Shown: piece by piece, positions 46,591 to 55,235 of the stretch | Numbering within the stretch: the first letter of the stretch is position 1 | Layout: every line of letters begins with the position of its first letter | Origin: a virus | Reading direction: 5' to 3' (one strand) | IMG/VR virus record: IMGVR_UViG_3300006802_000077 | Span: 1 to 64,000 of that record | Length of the DNA: 64,000 bases | Translations under genes and position numbers: made by a program | Notes under the pieces: model-generated | Database searches by the model: none | The model's input: the letters and a program-made list of their open reading frames with translations, nothing else | Told to the model about the DNA's origin: nothing

Positions 46591-47730
46591 ATGGCAGGTT
46601 ATTATACCTATAATGGAGGCCTAATAGGTACAGGTCAAATATCAGAAGTTGCAGGTGTTCATGATTTAAGAAGAAATTTACTTACACCACCAGGTGCTTT
46701 TTATACATTTTCTACCCACACATTTACTACTGCTGGAAATGATACGAGTAGAAATGGACCAACTTTAAGTGAGGTACAAACATCTTATAGTAGTGAAATA
46801 TGGACTTCAGATAGTAGTTTTTTGAATGTGTATTCAGGAGTACAACTTTGGAAAGTACCCGCAACAGCAAATTACGACATAACAGCAGCTGGAGCACGGG
46901 GTGGTAGTGGTATAAATGGTACTTCCTATACTTCTGCTGGTAGTGGTAGAATAGTTAGTGGCAGAGTTTCTTTAATAGCAGGCGATGTTATAGCAATTAT
47001 CGTTGGAGCTATTGGTAATGAAAGAGGTGGCGGCGGCGGAAGTTTTGTTTGGTATTGGGGAAATCCCATAAGTTCTGGTCCAGGTACTCAAAATTTAATT
47101 ATAGCTGCTGGCGGCGGAGGAGGAGGAGGCGCTTGGCCATCATCAGGAAATTGGGCTGATGCTCCGCAATCAGAATCAGCAGTATCTTGGTTTGCATTAA
47201 CTCCGACAACTTATGTAACATATAACTCACCTCCAACTAATGGCGGTTCTGGTGAACAAAGAGACAATACTGTTAATTATTGGGATGGCTGTCCTGGCGC
47301 AGGATGGAACGAAGACGGAGTAGTACAGACAACTGCGCCAACAGCGTATTATACTACATGGGGAGAAACAGCTGATACTTCTAATAGTACTATTATGGGA
47401 GCGCTATCACCAAAATCACCAGTTTCGCCTGGAAGAGGTGGAATAGCTTGGTTTAATAGTGCTGGAGGAAACCCCGATGGAAGTGGCGCAGGTGGATTTG
47501 GTGGAGGAGGAACTATGGGAGGAGACAATGCATCCGCCTCTGGAGTTGGCGGCGGTGGCGGAGGTTATAGTGGCGGATGTCAAGGCGGCAACAATGGCGC
47601 CAGCAGCGCCGGCGGCCGTGCTCAAGGAGGCGGCGCCGGCAGTTACTTAAATTCATCTCCTTACCTAACTAATAAAACTTGGGGGTCTACTAATAGTGGT
47701 GCGGGTTACGTTACAATTACAAAAGTCTGA
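46591..47730 (+). CDS. Glycine-rich adhesin 1
   Basis: The N-terminal 40 residues of this 379-residue protein ('GGLIGTGQISEVAGVHDLRR') look like a virion attachment segment. The remainder is a glycine-rich domain starting around residue 85 ('GVQLWKVPATANYDITAAGARGG'), with oligoglycine blocks at about 147-152, 173-180 and 300-365. The order '(W)-x-V-P-x-x-x-x-Y-x-I-x-A-x-G-A-x-G-G' followed by polyglycine resembles glycine-rich receptor-binding domains of phage adhesins (T-even gp38-like in style, not sequence). The polyglycine DNA is markedly GC-rich (GGCGGCGG runs). Probably a receptor-binding tip; inferred. Confidence 0.6.
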   Translation: MAGYYTYNGGLIGTGQISEVAGVHDLRRNLLTPPGAFYTFSTHTFTTAGNDTSRNGPTLSEVQTSYSSEIWTSDSSFLNVYSGVQLWKVPATANYDITAAGARGGSGINGTSYTSAGSGRIVSGRVSLIAGDVIAIIVGAIGNERGGGGGSFVWYWGNPISSGPGTQNLIIAAGGGGGGGAWPSSGNWADAPQSESAVSWFALTPTTYVTYNSPPTNGGSGEQRDNTVNYWDGCPGAGWNEDGVVQTTAPTAYYTTWGETADTSNSTIMGALSPKSPVSPGRGGIAWFNSAGGNPDGSGAGGFGGGGTMGGDNASASGVGGGGGGYSGGCQGGNNGASSAGGRAQGGGAGSYLNSSPYLTNKTWGSTNSGAGYVTITKV

Positions 47731-47738
47731 TAATTAAA

Positions 47739-49781
47739 ATGAAAAGAAATAGTAATTTTATAACTTCACAAAAATTAGATGTTACTAAAACATTTTATTC
47801 TGGTATACACGACACATTTGATAATTATAATTTTAGAAAAGATGATTCATGGCCAGAACCTAGAAAAATAACAAGTGTAAATAATGCTACAGATAGTTAT
47901 TCTTCAGCTGGAAATTATACCAGTAGTAGCAATTATGGTTTTCAAGGCCGAACTTTTCGATGGCAAGTTTATTTTACTGGTTTTATTCCAGGAGATTATA
48001 TATGGTTAGTAACAAATGACGCACAGAATTCTTTTACCGCCTCTGATTTTACAGACAATTCACTCACATCAAAGATTCAATTAAGTTCTACAGATATAAC
48101 AAATGGCTATGTGTATTTTTATAAAACTTTAAGTTCAACTACTGTAGATGGTGTACAAGAAGGTTTTCGTGTATATTGGTATTATGGTGATGTGTCTACT
48201 TATTTTGGAGATTTCTTGTGGTATAGTGGTATTTTTTACATTCGAACTCCATCGGCCACTTTTGATACAAGCACTTATAGTTTAAATGAAGGTAGTACTG
48301 TAACACCTACAATATACACTAACTATGTAGCAGATAACTTGGTATTGTATTGGCGAGTTTTATATGGTTCTGGATTAACAGCAGAAGATTTTACAACTCA
48401 ACCTTCGTTAACACAGTTGCAACTTGGTAGCAGCGGTTCTTATGGATTTAATCAATCTTGGTACACTCTTGACGTATCTCCTGGTTACTATACACCTAAT
48501 CAAACATGGACAGCAAATTCTGACTTTTTAACAGAAGGGACAGAAACAATAACTATGTATTTGAGATGGTTAACTTCATCCGGATCAATATTACACACAG
48601 CAACTATTAACGTAAATGACACCTCTCAAAATGTACTTGCAACGATTTCTGAAAGTACAACTTCAATAGATGAAGGTAGTAATGTTGTATTTACAATAGA
48701 TACTTCTTCTTCAGCAACAACAGTTCCAGACGGAACAGTTTTAAATTGGGATTTAGAAAACATATCAACTACGACTGGATATTGGAACAACACCGATATT
48801 ATAGAAGGATTTGCAAATACAGTTTCTATTGTAAGTAACACAGCAACAGTAACAATAACAGCAAATACTGATGCATTTACAGAAGGTTCGGAATCTTTTA
48901 GACTTAGATTAAAAGATACTTACGGAACATACATAGCAAACAGTAATACTGTCACAATCAATGACACATCGACTGGAACAGCAGAAACACTACAAGTTGT
49001 TGCTGGCCAAGCTGAATATACAACTCCTGGATCATATTCTTGGACAGCACCAAACGGTGTAACAAATGTTTCCGTAGTATGCATAGGTGCTGGGGCTGCT
49101 GGGGTCAACTCTGCTGGTGGCGCTCGAGGCGGCGGTGGCGGCGGGCTGGGTTGGAAAAATAATATACCAGTCGTACCCGGTAATTCTTATACCGTTGAAG
49201 TAGGCGCAGGCACTAGCTCAACCGCTGCAGCGACTACTGCTGGGAGTAGTTATTTTATAAGCCTTGCAACTGTTGCTGGTTATGGTGGAACAAGTACATC
49301 AGGTGCAGCAGCTACTTATGTTGGTGATGGCGGTGGTAATGGTGGTATAGGTGGAGTAGGAGCTTCTGGCTATGAGTCTGGCGGTGGTGGTGCTGGTGGA
49401 TATAGCGGCGCTGGCGGCAATGGCGGTTGGTACCCATCGCCGGCGGCCACGGACGGTTCAGGTGGCGGTGGCGGCGGCGGAGGATATGGTAATCTTACAG
49501 GCGGCGGCGGTGGAGGAACAGGAATATACGGCGAAGGAACGAATGGCTCAGCAGGCGCTAGCACAACAGGCTCTTATGGTACCGGCGGCGGCGGAGGTTC
49601 AGGTGGTGTAGATGGTAACACCGGTGCTAGCCCTGTTTACGGAGGGAATTATGGTGGTGGGTCGTATGGTAGATTTGGTAACGGCGGTACGTCAGTTGGA
49701 GCGGGAGGAGCTGTTCGTATCATATGGGGTGACGGACTTATTAGTAGGTCCTTTCCTTCAACCAATACTGGAGACGTTTAA
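47739..49781 (+). CDS. Calx-beta and glycine-rich adhesin 2
   Basis: The protein has 680 residues. Residues 1-165 form a beta domain of unknown type. At least two Calx-beta-like repeats follow: about 165-290 ('TYSLNEGSTVTPTIYTN', 'TEGTETITMYLRW', 'INVNDTS') and about 295-410 ('TSIDEGSNVVFTIDTS', 'TEGSESFRLRLKD', 'VTINDTS'). These extracellular modules bind calcium in their family through acidic residues; the D-E-G and E-G-(T/S)-E motifs are present. After 'YTTPGSYSWTAPNGVTNVSV' a 220-residue glycine-rich domain ends the protein. It is paralogous in style to the previous gene. Likely a receptor-binding tip protein with calcium-stiffened stalk; inferred. Confidence 0.65.
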   Translation: MKRNSNFITSQKLDVTKTFYSGIHDTFDNYNFRKDDSWPEPRKITSVNNATDSYSSAGNYTSSSNYGFQGRTFRWQVYFTGFIPGDYIWLVTNDAQNSFTASDFTDNSLTSKIQLSSTDITNGYVYFYKTLSSTTVDGVQEGFRVYWYYGDVSTYFGDFLWYSGIFYIRTPSATFDTSTYSLNEGSTVTPTIYTNYVADNLVLYWRVLYGSGLTAEDFTTQPSLTQLQLGSSGSYGFNQSWYTLDVSPGYYTPNQTWTANSDFLTEGTETITMYLRWLTSSGSILHTATINVNDTSQNVLATISESTTSIDEGSNVVFTIDTSSSATTVPDGTVLNWDLENISTTTGYWNNTDIIEGFANTVSIVSNTATVTITANTDAFTEGSESFRLRLKDTYGTYIANSNTVTINDTSTGTAETLQVVAGQAEYTTPGSYSWTAPNGVTNVSVVCIGAGAAGVNSAGGARGGGGGGLGWKNNIPVVPGNSYTVEVGAGTSSTAAATTAGSSYFISLATVAGYGGTSTSGAAATYVGDGGGNGGIGGVGASGYESGGGGAGGYSGAGGNGGWYPSPAATDGSGGGGGGGGYGNLTGGGGGGTGIYGEGTNGSAGASTTGSYGTGGGGGSGGVDGNTGASPVYGGNYGGGSYGRFGNGGTSVGAGGAVRIIWGDGLISRSFPSTNTGDV

Positions 49782-49810
49782 TATATAATATATAAACATT
49801 TGGAGTTATT

Positions 49811-51580
49811 ATGCACGACCTTGATTTGATGTTACAATACCAATTTGTTGGTAAAAATAAAGAAGCCCGTGAAATATCGGACAGAATGGAAGAATTAGGA
49901 CCGAAAAGAGTTACTGATTCTTTTGGTAATAATACAAGTGATATTTGGTTGAGACACAAATATAATAGAGGATGGTTTTTATTACAAGAAGGTAATTACC
50001 AAGAAGGTTCACAATGTTTAGACGCAGGAAGATTTTTGGGTGTTTATGGTTCATCTCCACTACCAACGAAATCTCCAATTTTTAATCCTAAAGAAAACAA
50101 TTTAAAAGATAAAAAAATTGTCATCAATCTTGAAGGTGGTTTTGGTGATGAAATTATACACGTTAGATTTGCAAAATCGTACAAGGATGCTGGCGCAAGT
50201 CAAGTGATTGTTGTTTGTTCTTCAGGTTTAAAAGATGTATTTTCAAGAATTGATGGTGTAGACCAAGTTGTTTCTAGAAAAGAATTTGATGATACGATTG
50301 AACATGATTATTGGATTCCAGGTTTCAGTTCGGGTTGGGTAGCTGGTCACACTTTTGAAAATTTTCCAAATCAACAATACATTTATCCACTTGATGAATA
50401 TGTGAATAAATGGGAAAATAAAATGCCCAAAAATGAAAAGGTGAAAATTGGAATAAGATGGGCAGGTAATCCTAAATTTGAACATCAACAATTCAGAAAG
50501 TTTCCAGTTGATTTTATAACCAATTTAAAAAAATATAATGAACTAGAACTCTATAGTTTTCAAAAAGACCACAATACAATTGATTTATCGGATTCAATTG
50601 TAGATTTACAACATGAACTTGAAACTTGGGATGATACAATTGGTGCATTAAAACAATTAGATTTATTAATTACATCTTGTACATCTTTGGCACATTTAGC
50701 TGGTGCATTGGGTATAAAAACTTGGGTTGTTGTCCCTATTTTACCTTATCATCCTTGGGCATGGAAATCACCCGAATCAACAAAATCTCCTTATTATCAA
50801 ACAGTAAAAATTTTTAGACAAGAAGAATATAGGAAATGGAACACAACTTGGCAAAAATTATATTCTGAACTAGAAGAAGAATACAGTTTAAAAAATGTAG
50901 ATTTACCCAATTGTGATAAAGAATACAAAAAAATAAATCTTGGATGTGGTTTAGAGCAATATCAGGATTGTATCAATGTTGATAAAGAAGAAATTCTACA
51001 ACCAGATGTTGTATTTGATTTAAATGAAAAAAAATGGCCTTGGAAAGACGATGAGTTTTCTTTTATTTCGGCAAAAAATATTTTACAGTATTTAAATAAT
51101 CCAGAAGATACTATAAAAGAAATGTATAGAATAAGTGAAAATGGAGCTTTATGGGAAATTAAAGTGCCTGATCCAGCTGCTTATACTTCAGATAGTGAAA
51201 TCAATTCCACAAGAAAATTTGGTTTAGAATATTTTGAAAATTTTGACCAAAGAAAGTTAATGGATAATAAAATAGTAAAAGGTTATATAGATAATCTATT
51301 TGCATATAAAGAAAAAATTGATTTCGAAATTGTTGATGTTTCTTTTGAATATCATCCAGAAATTATAAGAAAAATGAATTCTGGAGTTATTCAGTTGGAA
51401 CACGTTATGGAAATGCAAAGAACTTTGAGAAATATTAATTTATATACAACAATTTTAATACAAGTAAATAAGATACCTAGATATAAAGATGAAGAATTTG
51501 AAAATAAACTTAAAGATATAATTCAAAAAAAAGGTAAAAATCTTCAGTTTGGTATTGGAGTTAATAAAATTTTAAATTAA
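49811..51580 (+). CDS. TPR / glycosyltransferase / methyltransferase fusion
   Basis: The protein has 589 residues and three parts. Residues 1-95 are helical with a TPR-like phrase ('NRGWFLLQEGNYQEGSQCLD'). Residues about 100-355 resemble GT-B transferases of the heptosyltransferase/TPR-linked kind: 'KIVINLEGGFGDEIIHVRFA', 'KIGIRWAGNPKFEHQQFRKF' and 'LLITSCTSLAHLAGALGIKT'. Residues about 370-560 look like a class I SAM methyltransferase: motif I 'KINLGCGLEQY' (375-380), then 'INVDKEE', 'VVFDLNEKKWPWKDDEF' and 'EMYRISENGALWEIKVPD'. It lies just after the adhesin genes and before a second transferase, so it may glycosylate and methylate tail proteins or alter host surface sugar. Substrates are unknown. 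RBS GGAG precedes the start. Confidence 0.7.
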   Translation: MHDLDLMLQYQFVGKNKEAREISDRMEELGPKRVTDSFGNNTSDIWLRHKYNRGWFLLQEGNYQEGSQCLDAGRFLGVYGSSPLPTKSPIFNPKENNLKDKKIVINLEGGFGDEIIHVRFAKSYKDAGASQVIVVCSSGLKDVFSRIDGVDQVVSRKEFDDTIEHDYWIPGFSSGWVAGHTFENFPNQQYIYPLDEYVNKWENKMPKNEKVKIGIRWAGNPKFEHQQFRKFPVDFITNLKKYNELELYSFQKDHNTIDLSDSIVDLQHELETWDDTIGALKQLDLLITSCTSLAHLAGALGIKTWVVVPILPYHPWAWKSPESTKSPYYQTVKIFRQEEYRKWNTTWQKLYSELEEEYSLKNVDLPNCDKEYKKINLGCGLEQYQDCINVDKEEILQPDVVFDLNEKKWPWKDDEFSFISAKNILQYLNNPEDTIKEMYRISENGALWEIKVPDPAAYTSDSEINSTRKFGLEYFENFDQRKLMDNKIVKGYIDNLFAYKEKIDFEIVDVSFEYHPEIIRKMNSGVIQLEHVMEMQRTLRNINLYTTILIQVNKIPRYKDEEFENKLKDIIQKKGKNLQFGIGVNKILN

Positions 51581-51582
51581 TT

Positions 51583-52284
51583 ATGGAAACATTATTTTAT
51601 TCTTACGATAGAGAAATTGAAAACTCTTATATTATAACCTTAAAAGGTAACGAAAATTCAGAAAGATTATCGAAACAATGTCAAGAATCTTGTGATAAAG
51701 TTGGCCAAAGATATAAAATATGGGAAGCATATAATGGAATAGAAAACAAAATTGTTGTTCCAGAACATATGAAAAATAGTGATTTTATGAAACTATTAAA
51801 AGTTTCTGACCACTATCTTACACGGGGTGAAGTTGCTTGTGCATTGAGTCATATTAGTCTTTGGGTTCATTGTGTTAAACTTGATAGGCCAATTGTAATA
51901 TTTGAACACGATGCTGTTTTATTAAAAGCTTTTGAACACCACAATTTTTATAATTCTATTGTGTTTTTAGGTAGTGCAGAGTGGGTAGAAAAAAACTGGC
52001 CAGTGACTCCTATTCCACCACACGGTACTGATGGCCATAATAAACATTTTATTTGTAGAGCTCATGCATATTCCATTGACCCACCAATTGCAAAAAATTT
52101 ATTATCTCATGTTTTAAAAATGGGTATTTGTGACCCACTAGATATAATGATGAGGGCAGATTTGTTTAATATAAGTCACGAAGGAGTTTATGCTTATGAC
52201 AAATCTGAACCAAAAAATACAACGATTATGTCTAGACCTAGTGAAGGTAGAACGACCAAAAGAAATGACCGCCTGATGTATTGA
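51583..52284 (+). CDS. Glycosyltransferase family 25-like protein
   Basis: The 233-residue product starts two bases after the fusion gene's stop. It matches GT25 (LPS-type beta-galactosyltransferase fold): 'SYIITLKGNENSERLSKQC' at the start, 'LTRGEVACALSHISLWVHC' (79-97) and 'PIVIFEHDAVLL' (103-114), where E-H-D stands at the usual acidic metal-binding E-D-D/D-x-D site, then 'CRAHAYSIDPPIAKNLL'. Donor and acceptor cannot be read from sequence. Operon context with the TPR-GT-methyltransferase suggests joint sugar modification of virion fibres or of the host envelope. The middle residue of the metal-site triplet is histidine, which is slightly unusual. Confidence 0.7.
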   Translation: METLFYSYDREIENSYIITLKGNENSERLSKQCQESCDKVGQRYKIWEAYNGIENKIVVPEHMKNSDFMKLLKVSDHYLTRGEVACALSHISLWVHCVKLDRPIVIFEHDAVLLKAFEHHNFYNSIVFLGSAEWVEKNWPVTPIPPHGTDGHNKHFICRAHAYSIDPPIAKNLLSHVLKMGICDPLDIMMRADLFNISHEGVYAYDKSEPKNTTIMSRPSEGRTTKRNDRLMY

Positions 52285-52298
52285 CGTTTTTGGTAAAG

Positions 52299-52306
52299 CA
52301 TAAATA
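52299..52306 (+). promoter_or_regulatory. Late-promoter-like CATAAATA before gp13
   Basis: CATAAATA lies in the 48-base gap between the GT25-like gene and gp13, 26 bases before the ATG at 52333. A GGGAG ribosome-binding site at 52321-52325 stands downstream. Spacing leaves room for a normal short leader, so this is one of the better late-promoter candidates, and it would separate the neck/packaging unit from the glycosylation genes. Confidence 0.55.
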
Positions 52307-52332
52307 CTCAGATAACCATAGGGAGTTTATTC

Positions 52333-53286
52333 ATGGCCATTAGCACTAGGTCTCAATTTAAAGACTATTGTTTAAGAAGATTAGGCCATCCGGTCATACA
52401 AATCAATGTAGATGATGACCAGGTGGAAGACCGTATTGATGATGCACTTCAATTTTTTCACGATTACCATTTTGATGGATGTGAAAAAATCTACATGAAA
52501 CACCAATTTACACAAGAAGATATTGATAGAAGATGGATTTATTGTCCTGATGCTGTTCTTTTTGTTACTGGTGTTATGCCTTTTGACGATTCAAATTCTT
52601 CTATCAATATGTTCGATTTAAGATATCAGCTTAGATTACATGACCTCTATGACTTCACATCGGTTTCTTATGTTTCTTATGAGATTACCATGCAACACAT
52701 TCGCACTTTGAATTTGTTGTTTTCTGGTACACCACAATTTAGATTTAATCGTCACCAAAATAAAGTATTTTTAGACATTGATTGGGAAAGAGATGCTCAA
52801 TTAGGTAAATATGTTGTTATTGAGTGTTATAGAAAATTAGAACCAACATCAATAACTTTAACAGGCACCATTACTGGCACAGTTTCTTCTAATACATTAA
52901 CCGGCACATCAACAGTTTTTGACCAAGAAATTATTGAGAACGACTTTATTACATTATCTGACGGTCAACAAGTTCAAGTTCGTAAAATCAATTCACCTAC
53001 TGAAATAGAAATATCAAATGCTTTAAGTTCTGATGTAACTGCAAATACTATGGTTAAAGCAGGCGTGTCTGATGTTTGGGAAGATAGATTTTTAAAGAGA
53101 TATGCAACAGCTCTAATCAAATATCAATGGGGTACCAATCTATCTAAGTTTGCTGGTATTCAAATGCCAGGTGGTGTGACTTTAGATGGTCCGAGAATTA
53201 TGGAAGAAGCAAGAACAGAAATTGATAAAGTCGAAGAAGAAATGCAATCATACAATGTTTTACCCAACGACTTCATAATGGGATAA
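52333..53286 (+). CDS. 13: Neck protein gp13
   Basis: At 317 residues it is close to T4 gp13 (309). The start 'MAISTRSQFKDYCLRRLGHPVIQINVDDDQVEDRIDDALQFFHDYH' (one conserved block) is the gp13 signature. gp13 and gp14 close the filled head and form the collar platform for the tail. Residues about 175-235 ('TGTSTVFDQEIIENDFITLS') form a small beta module shared with the 25300 and 39099 proteins. A good GGGAG RBS precedes the ATG. gp14 follows after three bases. Confidence 0.92.
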   Translation: MAISTRSQFKDYCLRRLGHPVIQINVDDDQVEDRIDDALQFFHDYHFDGCEKIYMKHQFTQEDIDRRWIYCPDAVLFVTGVMPFDDSNSSINMFDLRYQLRLHDLYDFTSVSYVSYEITMQHIRTLNLLFSGTPQFRFNRHQNKVFLDIDWERDAQLGKYVVIECYRKLEPTSITLTGTITGTVSSNTLTGTSTVFDQEIIENDFITLSDGQQVQVRKINSPTEIEISNALSSDVTANTMVKAGVSDVWEDRFLKRYATALIKYQWGTNLSKFAGIQMPGGVTLDGPRIMEEARTEIDKVEEEMQSYNVLPNDFIMG

Positions 53287-53289
53287 ACA

Positions 53290-54192
53290 ATGCCTACTAA
53301 TTTCTATTTCAATAATTTTCCAGCCAACCATGTAACGCAAGAACAACTTCTTGTCGAAGATTTGGTCATTGAATCCATGCAAATTCATGGAATGGATGTG
53401 TTTTATCTTCCTAGAACAACAAGAGACCAAGTAGATTATCTTTATGGAGAAGATACACTCAAACAATATGTATCCGCATATCCTATTGAAATGTATTTGG
53501 AAAATGTTACTGGTATGGATGGAGAAGGAGATTTTGTTTCTAAATTTGGTTTAGAAATTAGAGATGAAGTTTCTTTATTAGTTTCTCGCCGTAGATTTGC
53601 ATATCAAGTTGGTCAAAACATAATTAGACCTAGAGAAGGTGATTTGATTTATATACCATTAGTAGAAAACTTTTTTGAAATTACTTTTGTTGAACACGAA
53701 AACGACCAGGCTATGTTTTATACATTGGGTCGTGGCCGTGGTGGTAATGTTTATGTTTATTCACTAAAAATGAAACAGTTTGTGTTCTCAAATGAATTGA
53801 TATCAACAGGAATAAGTGAGATTGATGAACAAATTCGTGACAATTATTCTAGAACAAGATTAACTGTGGATACTGGTGGTAGTGGAAACTATAAACAAGA
53901 TGAAATTATTTACCAAGGAACAGATTTGGCCAATGCTACAGCAACAGCTGTTGTACATACTTGGGATTACCATACTAAAGCATTAGACATTTATCGGGTG
54001 ATTGGTACTTTTGCTGGGTCATCGTCAATCATTGGCGACGAAAGTGGCGCAATTTGGACACAAACAGGTGCAGCTGACGATACTGTATTTGATAATAATG
54101 TGTTTGAGGACATTGTTGACAATACCAGAATTGAAACGGAAGCGGATTCAATAATCGACTTTTCAGAAATTAACCCATTTGGTGAACCATAA
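53290..54192 (+). CDS. 14: Neck protein gp14
   Basis: The 300-residue product (T4 gp14 is 256) opens 'MPTNFYFNNFPANHVTQEQL' and continues 'IHGMDVFYLPRT', 'DYLYGEDTLKQYVSAYPIEM' and 'FGLEIRDEVSLLVSRRRF', which are conserved gp14 features. With gp13 it makes the neck. Residues about 203-265 ('IIYQGTDLANATATAVVHTW', 'RVIGTFAGSSSIIGDESGAI') are a small module also present in gp8, including a 27-base identical DNA stretch. The stop overlaps the gp15 start by one base. Confidence 0.92.
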   Translation: MPTNFYFNNFPANHVTQEQLLVEDLVIESMQIHGMDVFYLPRTTRDQVDYLYGEDTLKQYVSAYPIEMYLENVTGMDGEGDFVSKFGLEIRDEVSLLVSRRRFAYQVGQNIIRPREGDLIYIPLVENFFEITFVEHENDQAMFYTLGRGRGGNVYVYSLKMKQFVFSNELISTGISEIDEQIRDNYSRTRLTVDTGGSGNYKQDEIIYQGTDLANATATAVVHTWDYHTKALDIYRVIGTFAGSSSIIGDESGAIWTQTGAADDTVFDNNVFEDIVDNTRIETEADSIIDFSEINPFGEP

Positions 54193-55235
54193 TGTTAGGC
54201 AAAAACCATTTTTATAACCGAACAATAAGAAAAGTCGTTGTGGCTTTTGGTACTATTTTCAATGATATCTATTTGCAAAGATATTCGAAAGATGGTAATA
54301 CTGCATACGAAAAATTTAAAGTACCTCTTTCTTATGGGTCCAAAGAAAAATATATCACACGAATTACATCAGACCCGAATTTAACAAAATCTGTCAATAC
54401 ATTGGTGCCTAGAATTTCTTTTGAGTTGACAGGTTTTAATTATGATAGTTCCAGAAAACAAATAAGTTCATTAAGAAATTTTGCAAAAGATTCTACCACA
54501 GGAGCTTTGGCAACACAATATGTACCTGTTCCTTATGATTTTACATTTTCGTTATCCATTTATGTACGAAACACAGAAGATGGTACACAAATTATAGAAC
54601 AAATTTTGCCTTTTTTTACACCAGATTTTAGTGTAACGGTTGATTTTATACCTGATATGAATCAGAAATATGACATACCTATCATACTGAATTCAGTATC
54701 AACATCAACCGATTATGAAGGCGACATGATGACAACTCGCTTAATAACATGGGATTTGGAATTTACGGTCAAAGGTTATATCTGGCCAGCAGTAATTAAT
54801 CCTTCTGGTTTAATTGGCGATTCTTATGCCAATACAAGTGCTCCTGGTGGAGTTTCTTATGGCAGAGTTATTACCAATCTATATGAAGAAACTCAAAACA
54901 AATCAGCACAAAAAGTTGTTGTTGATTATGCAAATGGAAACAATTACTTTTCAACTTCAGAAACAATTAGAGTTGAAAGTAAAGGAATAACTGGAAAAAT
55001 AATTTATTTTAGTAATAGTAGTAGTGGCATATTAATTGCTGGTGAGTTGAATCAGCTTTTGGAAGTTGGTGATATAGTGCGTGGCGATTATACTGGTGCT
55101 AAATATACCATAACATCACTGGATAGTTCTCCAGTAAAATCAGTATCAATAATCACAACGACAGTACCTGAAGATTCTGATCCAGATGATGAATTTGGAT
55201 TTGCAGAAACTATTAATGAATGGCCAAATGCATGA
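54192..55235 (+). CDS. 15: Tail sheath stabiliser / completion protein gp15
   Basis: The first 200 residues are typical of gp15: 'NRTIRKVVVAFGTIFNDIYL', 'VPLSYGSKEKYITRIT', 'LVPRISFELTGFNYDSSRKQ', 'VPVPYDFTFSLSIYVRN' and 'WDLEFTVKGYIWPAV'. In T4, gp15 caps the tail and joins it to the neck. At 347 residues it is longer than T4 gp15 (272). The extra C-terminal part (about 235-330) includes a module 'TSETIRVESKGITGKIIY...VGDIVRGDYTGAKYTI', possibly related to the gp8/gp14 insertion. Confidence 0.9.
   Translation: MLGKNHFYNRTIRKVVVAFGTIFNDIYLQRYSKDGNTAYEKFKVPLSYGSKEKYITRITSDPNLTKSVNTLVPRISFELTGFNYDSSRKQISSLRNFAKDSTTGALATQYVPVPYDFTFSLSIYVRNTEDGTQIIEQILPFFTPDFSVTVDFIPDMNQKYDIPIILNSVSTSTDYEGDMMTTRLITWDLEFTVKGYIWPAVINPSGLIGDSYANTSAPGGVSYGRVITNLYEETQNKSAQKVVVDYANGNNYFSTSETIRVESKGITGKIIYFSNSSSGILIAGELNQLLEVGDIVRGDYTGAKYTITSLDSSPVKSVSIITTTVPEDSDPDDEFGFAETINEWPNA

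Noticed and set aside
49370-49611. Open frames in both strands across the glycine-rich region, including a proline-rich reverse frame
   Set aside because: They are by-products of GGC/GGT repeats (reverse complement gives proline codons) inside a clear adhesin gene; no RBS or coupling.
49781-49811. AT-rich near-palindrome TATATAATATATAAAC as promoter or terminator
   Set aside because: It lacks the AAATA late core, and the inverted repeat is imperfect and low in GC; could be chance in AT-rich DNA.
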